A DNA stretch of 64,000 bases from Stutzerimonas urumqiensis (GTDB lineage: Bacteria > Pseudomonadota > Gammaproteobacteria > Pseudomonadales > Pseudomonadaceae), in NCBI RefSeq assembly GCF_003640395.1, contig NZ_RBZQ01000011.1, forward strand, positions 1-64,000, written 5' to 3'. Below, piece by piece: positions 36,183 through 44,653 of the stretch. The position numbers and the translations under genes were made by a program. The notes under the pieces were generated by a model. That model saw only the letters and a program-made list of their open reading frames with translations, did not search any database and was not told the origin of the DNA. Within the stretch, counting starts at the first letter, position 1, and each line of letters begins with the position of its first letter.

Positions 36183-36322
36183 CAGGCTGCGTGAAAACGT
36201 CGCGAGCGAAGGTTAGGCAAGGCAAAAACAAGCGAGGAAGCGGAGTTTACGAGCTGTAAATGAGCATTCCGAGCTTGTTTTTAACGCGTCCTAACCGAGC
36301 GCAGTAGTTTTCACGCAGCCTG
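36183..36322. mobile_element. MITE-like element with 16-base terminal inverted repeats
   Basis: The 140-base element begins CAGGCTGCGTGAAAAC (36183-36198) and ends with its exact reverse complement (36307-36322). Inside, AAAAACAAGC (near 36224) and GCTTGTTTTT (near 36274) form a second inverted pair. No open frame is present. I see no clear target duplication. It lies between the TRAP binding-protein gene and the permease gene, so it is probably transcribed with them. Confidence 0.75.
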
Positions 36323-36369
36323 CGTGGCGCGGGTTTCGGCAAATGAAGCGGAGCCTGTGGGCTAAAGCC

Positions 36370-37335
36370 TTACAACCAGCCGCGTTCCTGGTAGTAGCGC
36401 TTGGCGCCTTCGTGCAGCGGCGCGGTCAGACCGACCTTGATCATGTCTTCCGGCTTGAGGTTCTGGAACGCCGGGTGCAGACGCTGGAAGCGCTCGATGT
36501 TCTCGAACACCGACTTGACCAGCTGGTAGACCACTTCCGGATCGGTTTTGGCCGAGGTGGAGAGCACCGCCTTGCCGCCGATCGACTGAGTCGGCTCTGG
36601 GTTGCCCTTGTACAGGCCGCCTGGAATCTCGGCCTTGGTGTAGTAGGGCTTCTCGGTCAGCAGCTTGTCGATGTCCGGGCCGGTCACCGGGACCAGGACG
36701 GCGTCGACGGTGGTCGTCGCTTCCTGGATGGCGCCGTTCGGATGACCGACGAAGTAGGTCATGGCGTCGATGTTGTTGTCCGACAGCGCGCTGGCCTGCT
36801 CGGCCGGCTTGAGTTCGGCGGCGAGCGCGAAGGCCGACTGGTCCCAGCCCTTGACGCGCATGATTTCCTCGAGCGTGTCGCGCTGGCCGGAGCCCGGGTT
36901 GCCGATGTTGACGCGCTTGCCCTTGAGGTCATCGAACTCGTCGATGTTGGCGTCCTTGCGTGCCAGCACGGTGAAGACTTCGTCCTGCAGCGAGAACACC
37001 GCGCGCAGGTCGTCCATCGCGCCTTCGTTCTTGAACGGCTCCAGGCCCTTCATGGCCTTGAACTGGTGGTCCGACTGCATGACGCCGAAGTTGTACTCGC
37101 CGCTGCGCAGACCGTTGACGTTGGCGACGCCGCCGCCGCTGGCCGGCGCGTTGCACTTGATCTCTTCGCTGGCGCGGTTGAGGAAACGGCAGATCGATTG
37201 GCCGGCGACGTAGTAAACCCCCGTCTGGCCGCCCGTACCGATGGTGACGAACTTCTCTTCAGCCTGTGCAGTGCCGGCCAGGGTGGTTCCCGCTAGCGCA
37301 GCCGACAGGGCCCATGCCAAGGATTTGCCTTTCAT
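36370..37335 (-). CDS. TAXI-family TRAP transporter substrate-binding protein
   Basis: This periplasmic solute receptor (321 residues, signal peptide about 1-25 ending GTAQA) belongs to the TRAP-TAXI class. The start of the mature protein, FVTIGTGGQTGVYYVAGQ, and the segments SGGGVANVNGLRSGE, VNIGNPGSGQR and YFVGHPNGAIQE are typical. GGAG precedes ATG 37335. The ligand is unknown; glutamate-like or other organic acids are known for the class. The permease gene follows 236 bases downstream, across the MITE-like element. Confidence 0.9.
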   Translation of the reverse strand: MKGKSLAWALSAALAGTTLAGTAQAEEKFVTIGTGGQTGVYYVAGQSICRFLNRASEEIKCNAPASGGGVANVNGLRSGEYNFGVMQSDHQFKAMKGLEPFKNEGAMDDLRAVFSLQDEVFTVLARKDANIDEFDDLKGKRVNIGNPGSGQRDTLEEIMRVKGWDQSAFALAAELKPAEQASALSDNNIDAMTYFVGHPNGAIQEATTTVDAVLVPVTGPDIDKLLTEKPYYTKAEIPGGLYKGNPEPTQSIGGKAVLSTSAKTDPEVVYQLVKSVFENIERFQRLHPAFQNLKPEDMIKVGLTAPLHEGAKRYYQERGWL

Positions 37336-37677
37336 GGGATATCTCCTTTCTGGTTGTTTTAGGTTCCCGCCGCGCACCTCGTGAGCTGCGACCGGACCCG
37401 AAGTCTAACCGCTGAGGCGCCGATGCACGACCCGATTGGGACCTTGCCGGCGGCGTGCCGTTCCTATAAGAGTCGGCTATCGCTCGTGCCGGTGCCGGCC
37501 GCGCCGACCACCGGCACGGACTGGCGCCGGATTCGGGGTCGGGCACCGCAGGGAAGCGATCGATGGGCTACCGTTCCCCTGGAGGGTGCCGATAAACTGT
37601 CTCTGATGGCGCGTAGCCACCACCGTATGACTCCCACGGCCTGCCTGGGGCCTCGTGGCCAGGTCGGAATCGCTCGC
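37336..37677. other. divergent intergenic region, no gene seen
   Basis: 342 bases separate the TAXI gene from the GGDEF gene. An open frame on the plus strand continues through it (from 37381), but the composition gives no signal peptide until 37678 and there is no good ribosome site earlier. Promoters for both genes should lie here; I could not pick a convincing one. Confidence 0.5.
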
Positions 37678-39615
37678 ATGCGTCTGCTGTCGCATCTGTT
37701 GCTGCTGTCCCTTCTTTCGCTGCTGCCGGGCGCGGGCGTCCTGCTGGCCGCGCCCGCGCCGGTCACGATCGGCACCGGTGTCCACCGGGTCACCCCCACG
37801 CATATCGAAATCCTCACCGGCGCACCCGAGGCCAGCCTCGAAGACCTCGCCAGCCCCGCCTTCGCCGACCGCTGGCGGCCGCTTGGCGAAAGCCGGTCGA
37901 TCCGCGACGAGCGGCAGGTCTGGCTGCGTTTCGCGGTCGAGCGCAGCCTGTTCGTCGGCGGTTCCTGGTACCTGCGGGTGCGCTGGCCGGTGCTCGACGA
38001 GGTCCGGCTGCGCATCTGGTATCCCGACGAGAACCGCTGGAGCCGGCCGATGCGGGCCGGTGACGCCGTGCCGGTCGAGCAGCGACCCGTGGCCTCCCGG
38101 CACCTGGTCTTTCCGCTGCACCTGGACCCGGGGCAGTCGGCGATCGCCTACCTGCGGGTCGAATCGGTCGAGCCCATGGTGCTGCCGCTGCACATTCTCG
38201 ACGGCGAGGCGCTGGCGCGCGAAACCGAGCGGGAGATGGCCCTGATCAACCTGTTCTTCGGCGGCCTGCTGGTGATCCTGCTGTACAACGCCAGCCTGTT
38301 CCTCTTCACCCGCGACCTCAGCTACCTGCTCTACGTCGCCTATCTCGCCGCCATCGTCGGCTACACGCTGAGCCTCACCGGGATCGGGCCGCTGTACCTG
38401 TGGGAGGCGAGCGACGAGACCGGCCGCCGGTTCTATGGCCTGTCCGCCGCGCTGTGCTTCCTGACGGCGAACCTGTTCGCCCGGCGCTTTCTCGAGCTGG
38501 CCCGGCATGGCGGCTGGCCCAAGCACCTGAACACACTGACGCTGGCCTACTGGGGACTGCTGGTGACCGTCCTGGTGGTCTATCCGAAGGCCGGCCATTA
38601 CCTGGGCGTGCAGGCAGTCGCCCTGCTGACGTCGCTCACCGGGCTGCTCGTGCCGCTGTACCTGTGGATACGCGGCAATCGCTCGGCGGCGCTGTTCACC
38701 CTCGCGTGGGCGTCGCTGATCGTCTTCACCGTGATGCACCTGCTGGCCCTCGACGGCCTGCTGCCGCTCAACGGTTTCACGCTCGACAGCCAGTTGCTGG
38801 GCATCTTCATCGAATGCGTGCTGCTGTCGGTGGCCCTGGCCGAGCGCATCAACCGCGAACGGCGCGAGCGCGTGGAAGCACAGGCCGCCGCGCTGGCCAG
38901 CTCCCGCCAGTTGGCGATCGAGCGCGGCGAACGGTTGCTGGCGCAACAGCAGGCGCTGGACATCCAGCGGCAGGCCAACGAAGCCCTGGAAAGCCGCGTA
39001 CGCGAGCGGACCCTTGCGCTGGAGCAGGCCAAGCGCGGGCTGGAGCAGGCCAACGCGCAGCTCGCCCGCCTGAGCATCACCGACCCCCTGACGCAACTGT
39101 GCAACCGCCGCCATTTCGATGCCGCGCTGGACACCGAACTGGCGCGGGCGCGCCAATCCGGCCAGCCGGTGGCCCTGCTGTCGATCGACGTCGACCACTT
39201 CAAGCAGCTCAACGACCATTACGGCCATCCGTTCGGCGACCTCTGCCTGCAAGCGCTGGCGACCGTGCTGCAATCCCATGCGCAGCGCCAGGGCGAGCTG
39301 GCGGCGCGCTACGGCGGCGAGGAGTTCGCCGTGCTGCTGCCCGGTTGCGACGCGGCCGGCGGCTACCGCGTCGGCGAGCGCATTCGACGCGCCGTCACCG
39401 AGCTGCTGCCGCTGCACGAAGGCGAACCGGTCGACCTGAGCGTCAGCGTGGGCGTCGCCTGGTCCCGCCCGAATCGCCCGCTCGAGGCGTCAAGCCTGCT
39501 GGCGAGCGCGGACCGTGCGCTGTATGCCGCCAAGCGCGACGGCCGCAACCGGGTCGCCATCGACGACCCGGACGCCGGCGACCCGCTGCCGACGGCGGCG
39601 GTGTCGTCGCTCTAG
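37678..39615 (+). CDS. 7TM-DISM membrane diguanylate cyclase
   Basis: This 645-residue sensor has a signal peptide (about 1-22), a periplasmic 7TMR-DISMED2 domain (about 25-175), seven helices (about 185-385), a coiled-coil with Gln/Glu-rich heptads (about 400-470) and a GGDEF domain (about 475-630) with an intact GGEEF active site in ARYGGEEFAVLLPG. It should make c-di-GMP. The inhibitory I-site region reads RQGE instead of RxxD. The start at 37678 begins the signal peptide. Confidence 0.88.
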   Translation: MRLLSHLLLLSLLSLLPGAGVLLAAPAPVTIGTGVHRVTPTHIEILTGAPEASLEDLASPAFADRWRPLGESRSIRDERQVWLRFAVERSLFVGGSWYLRVRWPVLDEVRLRIWYPDENRWSRPMRAGDAVPVEQRPVASRHLVFPLHLDPGQSAIAYLRVESVEPMVLPLHILDGEALARETEREMALINLFFGGLLVILLYNASLFLFTRDLSYLLYVAYLAAIVGYTLSLTGIGPLYLWEASDETGRRFYGLSAALCFLTANLFARRFLELARHGGWPKHLNTLTLAYWGLLVTVLVVYPKAGHYLGVQAVALLTSLTGLLVPLYLWIRGNRSAALFTLAWASLIVFTVMHLLALDGLLPLNGFTLDSQLLGIFIECVLLSVALAERINRERRERVEAQAAALASSRQLAIERGERLLAQQQALDIQRQANEALESRVRERTLALEQAKRGLEQANAQLARLSITDPLTQLCNRRHFDAALDTELARARQSGQPVALLSIDVDHFKQLNDHYGHPFGDLCLQALATVLQSHAQRQGELAARYGGEEFAVLLPGCDAAGGYRVGERIRRAVTELLPLHEGEPVDLSVSVGVAWSRPNRPLEASSLLASADRALYAAKRDGRNRVAIDDPDAGDPLPTAAVSSL

Positions 39616-39618
39616 CGA

Positions 39619-41019
39619 TCAGGCCGGCGGTTCCCCGAACCGCACCCGCACCCGCAGGCCGCCGTGCCGGCCATCGGCCAGTTCGATCTCGGCACGATGC
39701 GCGCGGCAGATTTCCCCGACGATGGCCAGCCCCAATCCGGCACCCTTGCTCTGGGTATCGCGTCGGTAGAAGCGGGCGAAGACCTTTTCGCGCTCGTCGG
39801 GCGGAATGCCGGGGCCGTCATCCTCGACCTCCAGCACACCCGGCTCCAGCACCCGGATCACCACGTTGCCGCCGGCCGGCGTGTGCGCCAGGGCGTTGTC
39901 GACCAGGTTGTTCAGCAGCTCGTTGAGCAGCGTCGGCTCGCCCAGCACCCACACCGGTCGCTCGGCTTCCAGCGCCAGCGCGACCCCCCGTTTGTGCGCC
40001 AGCGCGGCCATCGCCAGGCCCAGCTCGCGTGCCAGCGCCGCCAGGTCCAGACGCGCCGCGCCGCCCTCGGCGATGGCCTGGGCGCCGCTCTCGATGCGCG
40101 CCAGCGACAGCAACTGGTTGGCCAGGTGGGTCAGCCGCTCGGTGTGCTGCGCGGCGTCTTCCAGCGTTTCGCGCCAGTGCGCCGGCTCCCGTTCGCGCAG
40201 GCCCAGCTCGACCCGCGCCTTGAGCGCCGCCAGCGGCGTGCGCAGGTCATGCGAGGCGTCGGCGATGAACTGCGCCTGGCGCTCGAATTGCGCGCGCAGG
40301 CGCTCGGTGAAGTGATTGAGCGAGGACACCAGCGGCTTGAGTTCGAGGTGCACGTCGACCAGCGGCAAGGGGCGCAGATCATCCGGCCGGCGCTCCTCGA
40401 CCGCCTCGCTCAACCGATGCAGCGGCCGCAGCGCGGCCGATACCACCAGCCAGACCAGCAGCAGGGCGCCCAGCGCCAGCAGCCCGATCCGCCAGAGCGT
40501 ATCGGTCAGCAGGCTGCGCGCCATTCGCTCGCGCGCGCCGAGCGTCTCGGCCACGCGAATCTCGGCGATGCCGTTGAGCTGCGGCTCGGTCACCGGCTGC
40601 AGCAGGCTCACCAGGCGCACGCCCTCGCCGCGGTACTCGCCGTCGTAGAAGCGCGCCAGCGCCGGGTAATCATCGGTGCGCGGCGTGCCGGGCGGCGGCG
40701 CCGGCAGGTGCTCGTAGCCGGAGACCAGCGTCCCGGCGGGGTCGAGCACCTGGTAGTAGATGCGTCCGGCGCTGTCGTAGGCGAAGGTGTCGAGCGCGAC
40801 GTAGGGCACGTTCGCCCGCAGTTCGCCGTCCTGGGCGATCAGCCCGTCGGCGATGGCCCGCGCCGAGGCCAGCAGCGTGCGGTCATAGGCCGTGTCGGCG
40901 GCTTCGCGGCCATTCCAGTAGGCGCTCCAGCCGCTGAACACCATGAGTAGCGCGAGCAGCCCGGCGAGCCGCCGCAGCAGCCGCCCGCGCAGGCTGCCGA
41001 CCGCTTCGCGCCTCACCAC
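39619..41019 (-). CDS. tctE: TctE-type sensor histidine kinase
   Basis: This 466-residue membrane kinase has two helices (about 16-34 and 175-195) around a periplasmic sensor domain, a HAMP-like stretch, the phospho-acceptor ASHDLRTPL, the N box NNLVDNALAHTPAGG and glycine boxes DDGPGIP and GAGLGLAIV. It is the expected partner of TctD, whose gene ends 18 bases upstream. The start is GTG at 41019 (a second GTG follows at once); I see no ATG nearby. Adjacent opdH-like/tctCBA genes support a tricarboxylate-sensing role by analogy with the TctDE system. Confidence 0.85.
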   Translation of the reverse strand: MVRREAVGSLRGRLLRRLAGLLALLMVFSGWSAYWNGREAADTAYDRTLLASARAIADGLIAQDGELRANVPYVALDTFAYDSAGRIYYQVLDPAGTLVSGYEHLPAPPPGTPRTDDYPALARFYDGEYRGEGVRLVSLLQPVTEPQLNGIAEIRVAETLGARERMARSLLTDTLWRIGLLALGALLLVWLVVSAALRPLHRLSEAVEERRPDDLRPLPLVDVHLELKPLVSSLNHFTERLRAQFERQAQFIADASHDLRTPLAALKARVELGLREREPAHWRETLEDAAQHTERLTHLANQLLSLARIESGAQAIAEGGAARLDLAALARELGLAMAALAHKRGVALALEAERPVWVLGEPTLLNELLNNLVDNALAHTPAGGNVVIRVLEPGVLEVEDDGPGIPPDEREKVFARFYRRDTQSKGAGLGLAIVGEICRAHRAEIELADGRHGGLRVRVRFGEPPA

Positions 41020-41037
41020 ACCGAACCGCCGCGCCGG

Positions 41038-41709
41038 TCAGCCATCCTGGGCCTCGAGCAGGTAGCCAAGCCCGCGGAAGGTGACGATGCGCACCGGGCT
41101 GCCTTCGAGCTTCTTGCGCAGCCGATGGATGTAGATCTCGATAGCCTCGGCGCTGGCGTCTTCGTCCAGGCCGAACACCTGGGCGGCGAGCTGGTCCTTG
41201 CTCATCACCCGGCCGGGGCGGGCGATCAGCGCCTCCAGCACCGATTGCTCGCGCGAGGTCAGGCTGAGCGGCTGCCCGTCGAGCAGGAAGCGGCGCGTGC
41301 CGAGGTCGTAGACCAGCGGCCCGCAGCGCTGCTGGGTCTCGCCGCCGAGCACGCTGCGGCGCAGCAGCGCCTTGACCCGCGCCTCCAGTTCCGACAGTTC
41401 GAACGGCTTGGCGAGGTAGTCGTCGGCGCCGAGGTTCAGGCCGTGCACCCGGTCCTTCACGTCGGTGCGCGCGGTGAGCATCAGCACCGGCAGCCGCTTG
41501 CCGCGCTCGCGCAGGCGGCCAAGCACCTGGAAGCCATCGAGCCGCGGCAGGCCCACATCGAGGATCGCCAGCGCGTAGTCCTCGCTCGCCAGTGCCAGGT
41601 CGGCGGCCACGCCGTCGGCCAGCAGGTCGACCGTCCAGCCCGCGGCGCGCAGCGCCTGCGCCACGCTTTCGGCCAGTTGGGGGTGGTCCTCGACCAGCAG
41701 AATCCGCAT
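41038..41709 (-). CDS. tctD: TctD-type response regulator
   Basis: This 223-residue OmpR-family regulator has an acidic pair near residues 8-9, phospho-acceptor Asp in AILDVGLPRLDG (residue 51), LTART and KPF, and a C-terminal winged helix with ASAEAIEIYIHRLRKKL. ATG 41709 has GAGGGAA upstream; the longer frame to 41817 would cover the shared promoter region. It is divergent from the porin and tctCBA operon, its probable target. Confidence 0.88.
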   Translation of the reverse strand: MRILLVEDHPQLAESVAQALRAAGWTVDLLADGVAADLALASEDYALAILDVGLPRLDGFQVLGRLRERGKRLPVLMLTARTDVKDRVHGLNLGADDYLAKPFELSELEARVKALLRRSVLGGETQQRCGPLVYDLGTRRFLLDGQPLSLTSREQSVLEALIARPGRVMSKDQLAAQVFGLDEDASAEAIEIYIHRLRKKLEGSPVRIVTFRGLGYLLEAQDG

Positions 41710-41785
41710 CGCCGTTCCCTCGTACCTGATTCGGCTGCGCAGTGTAGCCGCTGCCGCGACGCGACGCCGCAGCCGGTTCGGGCCT

Positions 41786-41817
41786 GAAAGGCTGACGAAA
41801 GCTTGCCGGCCTAGCAT
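41786..41817 (+). promoter_or_regulatory. candidate TctD site and -10 of the porin/tct operon
   Basis: GAAAGGCT (41786-41793) and GAAAGCTT (41797-41804) are direct repeats 11 bases apart, one helical turn, as used by OmpR-type regulators. A -10-like TAGCAT (41812-41817) follows. The link to TctD is inference from position. Confidence 0.4.
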
Positions 41818-41889
41818 CCGCCCCGATGGCTCGATCCATCCCCTTGGCAGCCTTGCTGCAAGACAACAAGAACAACAGTGGAGGTTTCA

Positions 41890-43146
41890 ATGCTGACTGC
41901 CGTCAGACCGCATCGCATCCCTGCCCGGCTCGCCCTGGCGATCGCCACCGTCATGCTCGCGCCGCTTTCGCAGGCCGCCTTCCTCGAAGACAGCCAGGCG
42001 ACGCTCGAAGCACGCAACATCTACCTCAATCGCGATTTCCGCGAAGGCGATGGCCAGTCCAAGCGCGACGAGTGGGCGCAGGGCTTCATCCTCAACATCG
42101 AGTCCGGCTACACCGAAGGCACCGTCGGGTTCGGTCTCGATGCGCTGGGCATGCTCGGCCTGAAGCTCGATTCCAGCCCCGACCGCACCGGCACCGGCCT
42201 GCTGCCGACCGACGGCGAGCGGGCCGTCGACGAGTACAGCAAGCTCGGCCTGACCGCCAAGGTGAAGGTGTCCGAGACGGTCCTCAAGCTCGGCACGCTG
42301 ATCCCCGAACTGCCGACGCTGGCGCCGAACGACGGCCGCATCCTGCCGCAGGTGTTCGAAGGCGGCCTGCTCGTCTCCGAAGAAATCGACGGGCTGACCT
42401 TCACCGGCGGCCGTATGGACGAGGTCAAGGGTCGTGACTCCACCGACTCGCAAAGCCTCGCGCTGAACGACAAGAACGGCCGCTTCGTCGGCGCCGAGGC
42501 CGACTACCTGAACCTCGCCGGCTTCGACTACGCCCTGAACGAAAATCTGACCGCGCGCTACCACTTCGCCGAGCTGGACGACATCTACCGCCAGCACTTC
42601 GTCGGCCTGCTGGCCGCCTACCCGCTCGGCCCCGGCGCGCTGAGCGCGGACCTGCGCCTGTCGATCAGCGACGATTACGGCGCGTCCAACGGTGGCGAGG
42701 TCGACAACCGCGCCCTCAACGGCATGCTCGGCTATGCCCTGGACGGCCACAAGCTGAGCCTCGGCTACCAGGACATGAGCGGCGACACCGGGTTCGCCTA
42801 TGTCGATGGCACCAACCCGTACCTGGTCAACTTCGTGCAGATCAACGACTTCGCCAACCCGGACGAGCGCTCCTGGCAGGCCCGCTACGACTACAACTTC
42901 GCCGCCATCGGCGTGCCGGGTCTGACCTTCCTGACCCGCTACGTCTCCGGCGAAGACGCACGCATCATCGGTAGCGACGAGCGCGGCTCGGAATGGGAGC
43001 GCGACGTCGAACTCAAGTACGTCGTGCAGCAGGGTCCGCTCAAGGACGTCGCGGTGCGCCTGCGCCACGCGACCCTGCGCTCGGACTTCGCCCGCGACGC
43101 CGATGAAGTGCGGGTGATCGTCAGCTACGCGCTCCCCCTCTGGTAA
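41890..43146 (+). CDS. OprD-family outer-membrane porin (OpdH-like)
   Basis: This 418-residue outer-membrane beta-barrel has a signal peptide ending near residue 31 (PLSQA), then the OprD-type start AFLEDSQATLEARNIYLNRDF. It shows alternating strand pattern throughout, and the C-terminal VRVIVSYALPLW ends in an aromatic residue as barrel proteins do. OpdH of P. aeruginosa is a tricarboxylate porin next to tctCBA and tctDE; the same neighbourhood here supports OpdH-like function. GGAGG precedes ATG 41890. Confidence 0.9.
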   Translation: MLTAVRPHRIPARLALAIATVMLAPLSQAAFLEDSQATLEARNIYLNRDFREGDGQSKRDEWAQGFILNIESGYTEGTVGFGLDALGMLGLKLDSSPDRTGTGLLPTDGERAVDEYSKLGLTAKVKVSETVLKLGTLIPELPTLAPNDGRILPQVFEGGLLVSEEIDGLTFTGGRMDEVKGRDSTDSQSLALNDKNGRFVGAEADYLNLAGFDYALNENLTARYHFAELDDIYRQHFVGLLAAYPLGPGALSADLRLSISDDYGASNGGEVDNRALNGMLGYALDGHKLSLGYQDMSGDTGFAYVDGTNPYLVNFVQINDFANPDERSWQARYDYNFAAIGVPGLTFLTRYVSGEDARIIGSDERGSEWERDVELKYVVQQGPLKDVAVRLRHATLRSDFARDADEVRVIVSYALPLW

Positions 43147-43173
43147 CCACAACAAGAACCGACGGAGAAAACC

Positions 43174-44148
43174 ATGAAAAGCACCCTTGGCCGCCTGGCC
43201 GCGCTGTCATCCTGCCTCCTGCTGTCCAGCCAGCTGATGGCTGAACCGAACCGTCCCGAGTGCATCGCCCCGGCCAAGCCGGGCGGCGGCTTCGACCTGA
43301 CCTGCAAGCTCGCCCAGAGCGGCCTGAAGAACGCCGGCCTGCTGGAAGAGCCGATGCGCGTGACCTACATGCCCGGCGGCGTCGGCGCGGTGGCCTACAA
43401 CGCCGTGGTCGCGCAGCGTCCGGACGAACCCGGCACCATCACCGCGTTTTCCAGCGGTTCGCTGCTGAACCTGGCGCAGGGCAAGTTCGGTCGCTACGAC
43501 GAAGACGCCGTGCGCTGGCTGGCCGGCATCGGCACCGACTACGGCGCCATCTCGGTGCGCGCCGATTCGCCCTACAAGGACCTCGACGACCTGATCGCAG
43601 CCATGAAGAAGGACCCCGCCTCGGTGGTCTTCGGCGCCGGCGCCACCATCGGTGGCCAGGACTGGATGCAGACCGCGCTGATCGCCCGCGAAGCCGGCGT
43701 CGACCCGAAGAAGCTGCGCTACGTGGCCTTCGAGGGCGGCGGCGAGACGCTGACCGCCATGCTCGGCGGCCACGTGCAGGTCACCTCCAGCGGCCTGGGC
43801 GAAGTCGCGCCGCAGCTCGAAGCCGGCAAGATCCGCGTGCTGGCGGTGCTGTCCGACGAGCGCCTGCCGGGCGATCTGGACAGTATCCCGACCGCCAAGG
43901 AGCAGGGCTACGACATCAGCTGGCCGGTGATCCGCGGCTTCTACATGGGCCCGGAAGTCAGCGACGAAGAGTACAACTGGTGGAAGACCCGGTTCGACAC
44001 GCTGCTGGCGCGCCCCGAGTTCGCCGAACTGCGTGAGCAGCGCGACCTCTTCCCGCTGAACATGACCGGCGACGAGCTGACCGCCTTCGTCAACAAGCAG
44101 GTCAAGGACTACAAGGACCTGGCCGCCGAATTCGGCCTGGTCAAGTAA
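43174..44148 (+). CDS. tctC: tricarboxylate-binding protein TctC
   Basis: This is the periplasmic receptor (324 residues, signal peptide about 1-23) of the tricarboxylate TTT system. Features are the CIAPAKPGGGFDLTCKL loop, YMPGGVGAVAYN, and a C-terminal half with GGGETLTAMLGGHVQVT. Cys residues near 29 and 43 could form a disulfide, as in citrate-type TctC. A 28-base perfect palindrome separates it from tctB and could raise its expression relative to the permease. Confidence 0.92.
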   Translation: MKSTLGRLAALSSCLLLSSQLMAEPNRPECIAPAKPGGGFDLTCKLAQSGLKNAGLLEEPMRVTYMPGGVGAVAYNAVVAQRPDEPGTITAFSSGSLLNLAQGKFGRYDEDAVRWLAGIGTDYGAISVRADSPYKDLDDLIAAMKKDPASVVFGAGATIGGQDWMQTALIAREAGVDPKKLRYVAFEGGGETLTAMLGGHVQVTSSGLGEVAPQLEAGKIRVLAVLSDERLPGDLDSIPTAKEQGYDISWPVIRGFYMGPEVSDEEYNWWKTRFDTLLARPEFAELREQRDLFPLNMTGDELTAFVNKQVKDYKDLAAEFGLVK

Positions 44149-44159
44149 GCCGCTGCACA

Positions 44160-44187
44160 CCCGGCCGCCGCACGTGCGGCGGCCGGG
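44160..44187 (+). promoter_or_regulatory. perfect 28-base palindrome after tctC
   Basis: The arm CCCGGCCGCCGCAC is followed at once by its exact reverse complement. In RNA this gives a very stable stem between the binding-protein gene and the permease genes. Without a U-tract it is more likely a 3'-stabilising or attenuating hairpin than a full terminator. Confidence 0.65.
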
Positions 44188-44208
44188 CCACTTCCCGAGG
44201 TAACCACC

Positions 44209-44652
44209 ATGTACGTGAGACTCTTCGCCGGCATCTGGCTGCTCGCCTGTGCCGGTCTGGCGGTGCTCGCCTGGGGCTTCGAGGCCCCCTTCGCCTACGA
44301 CCCGGTCGGGCCGCGTGCCTACCCGCTGCTGCTGCTCGGGCTGATGGCCGCCGGCGCCCTCTGGCTGCTGGTCAAGCCCAAGGGCGAGCCGACCCCACCG
44401 ATCGACTGGGCGATCGCCCGCAAGGTCGTGCTGTGCATCCTCGTGCTGCTGGCCTACGCCTTCCTGTTCGAGCCGCTCGGCTTCGTGCTCAGCACCGCGC
44501 TGGCCGGTTGCACCCTCGGCCTGCTGTTCAATGGCCGGCCCGTGCCGAGCGTGATCAGCGGCGTGCTGATGGGCGTGCTGCTCTACGTCTTGTTCGATGT
44601 GCTGCTCGATGTACCCCTGCCGCTGGGCGTGTTCCGCCTGCTGGAGAATTGA
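44209..44652 (+). CDS. tctB: tricarboxylate transporter small permease TctB
   Basis: This small membrane subunit has 147 residues with four hydrophobic segments. The opening YDPVGPRAYPLLLLGLM segment (about 32-48) and final DVPLPLGVFRLLEN are TctB-like. tctA starts one base after its stop. Confidence 0.88.
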   Translation: MYVRLFAGIWLLACAGLAVLAWGFEAPFAYDPVGPRAYPLLLLGLMAAGALWLLVKPKGEPTPPIDWAIARKVVLCILVLLAYAFLFEPLGFVLSTALAGCTLGLLFNGRPVPSVISGVLMGVLLYVLFDVLLDVPLPLGVFRLLEN

Positions 44653-44653
44653 C

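Noticed and set aside
36183-36322. Attachment site of an integrated element
   Set aside because: Terminal inverted rather than direct repeats, with no integrase or tRNA gene nearby, fit a MITE-like element better.
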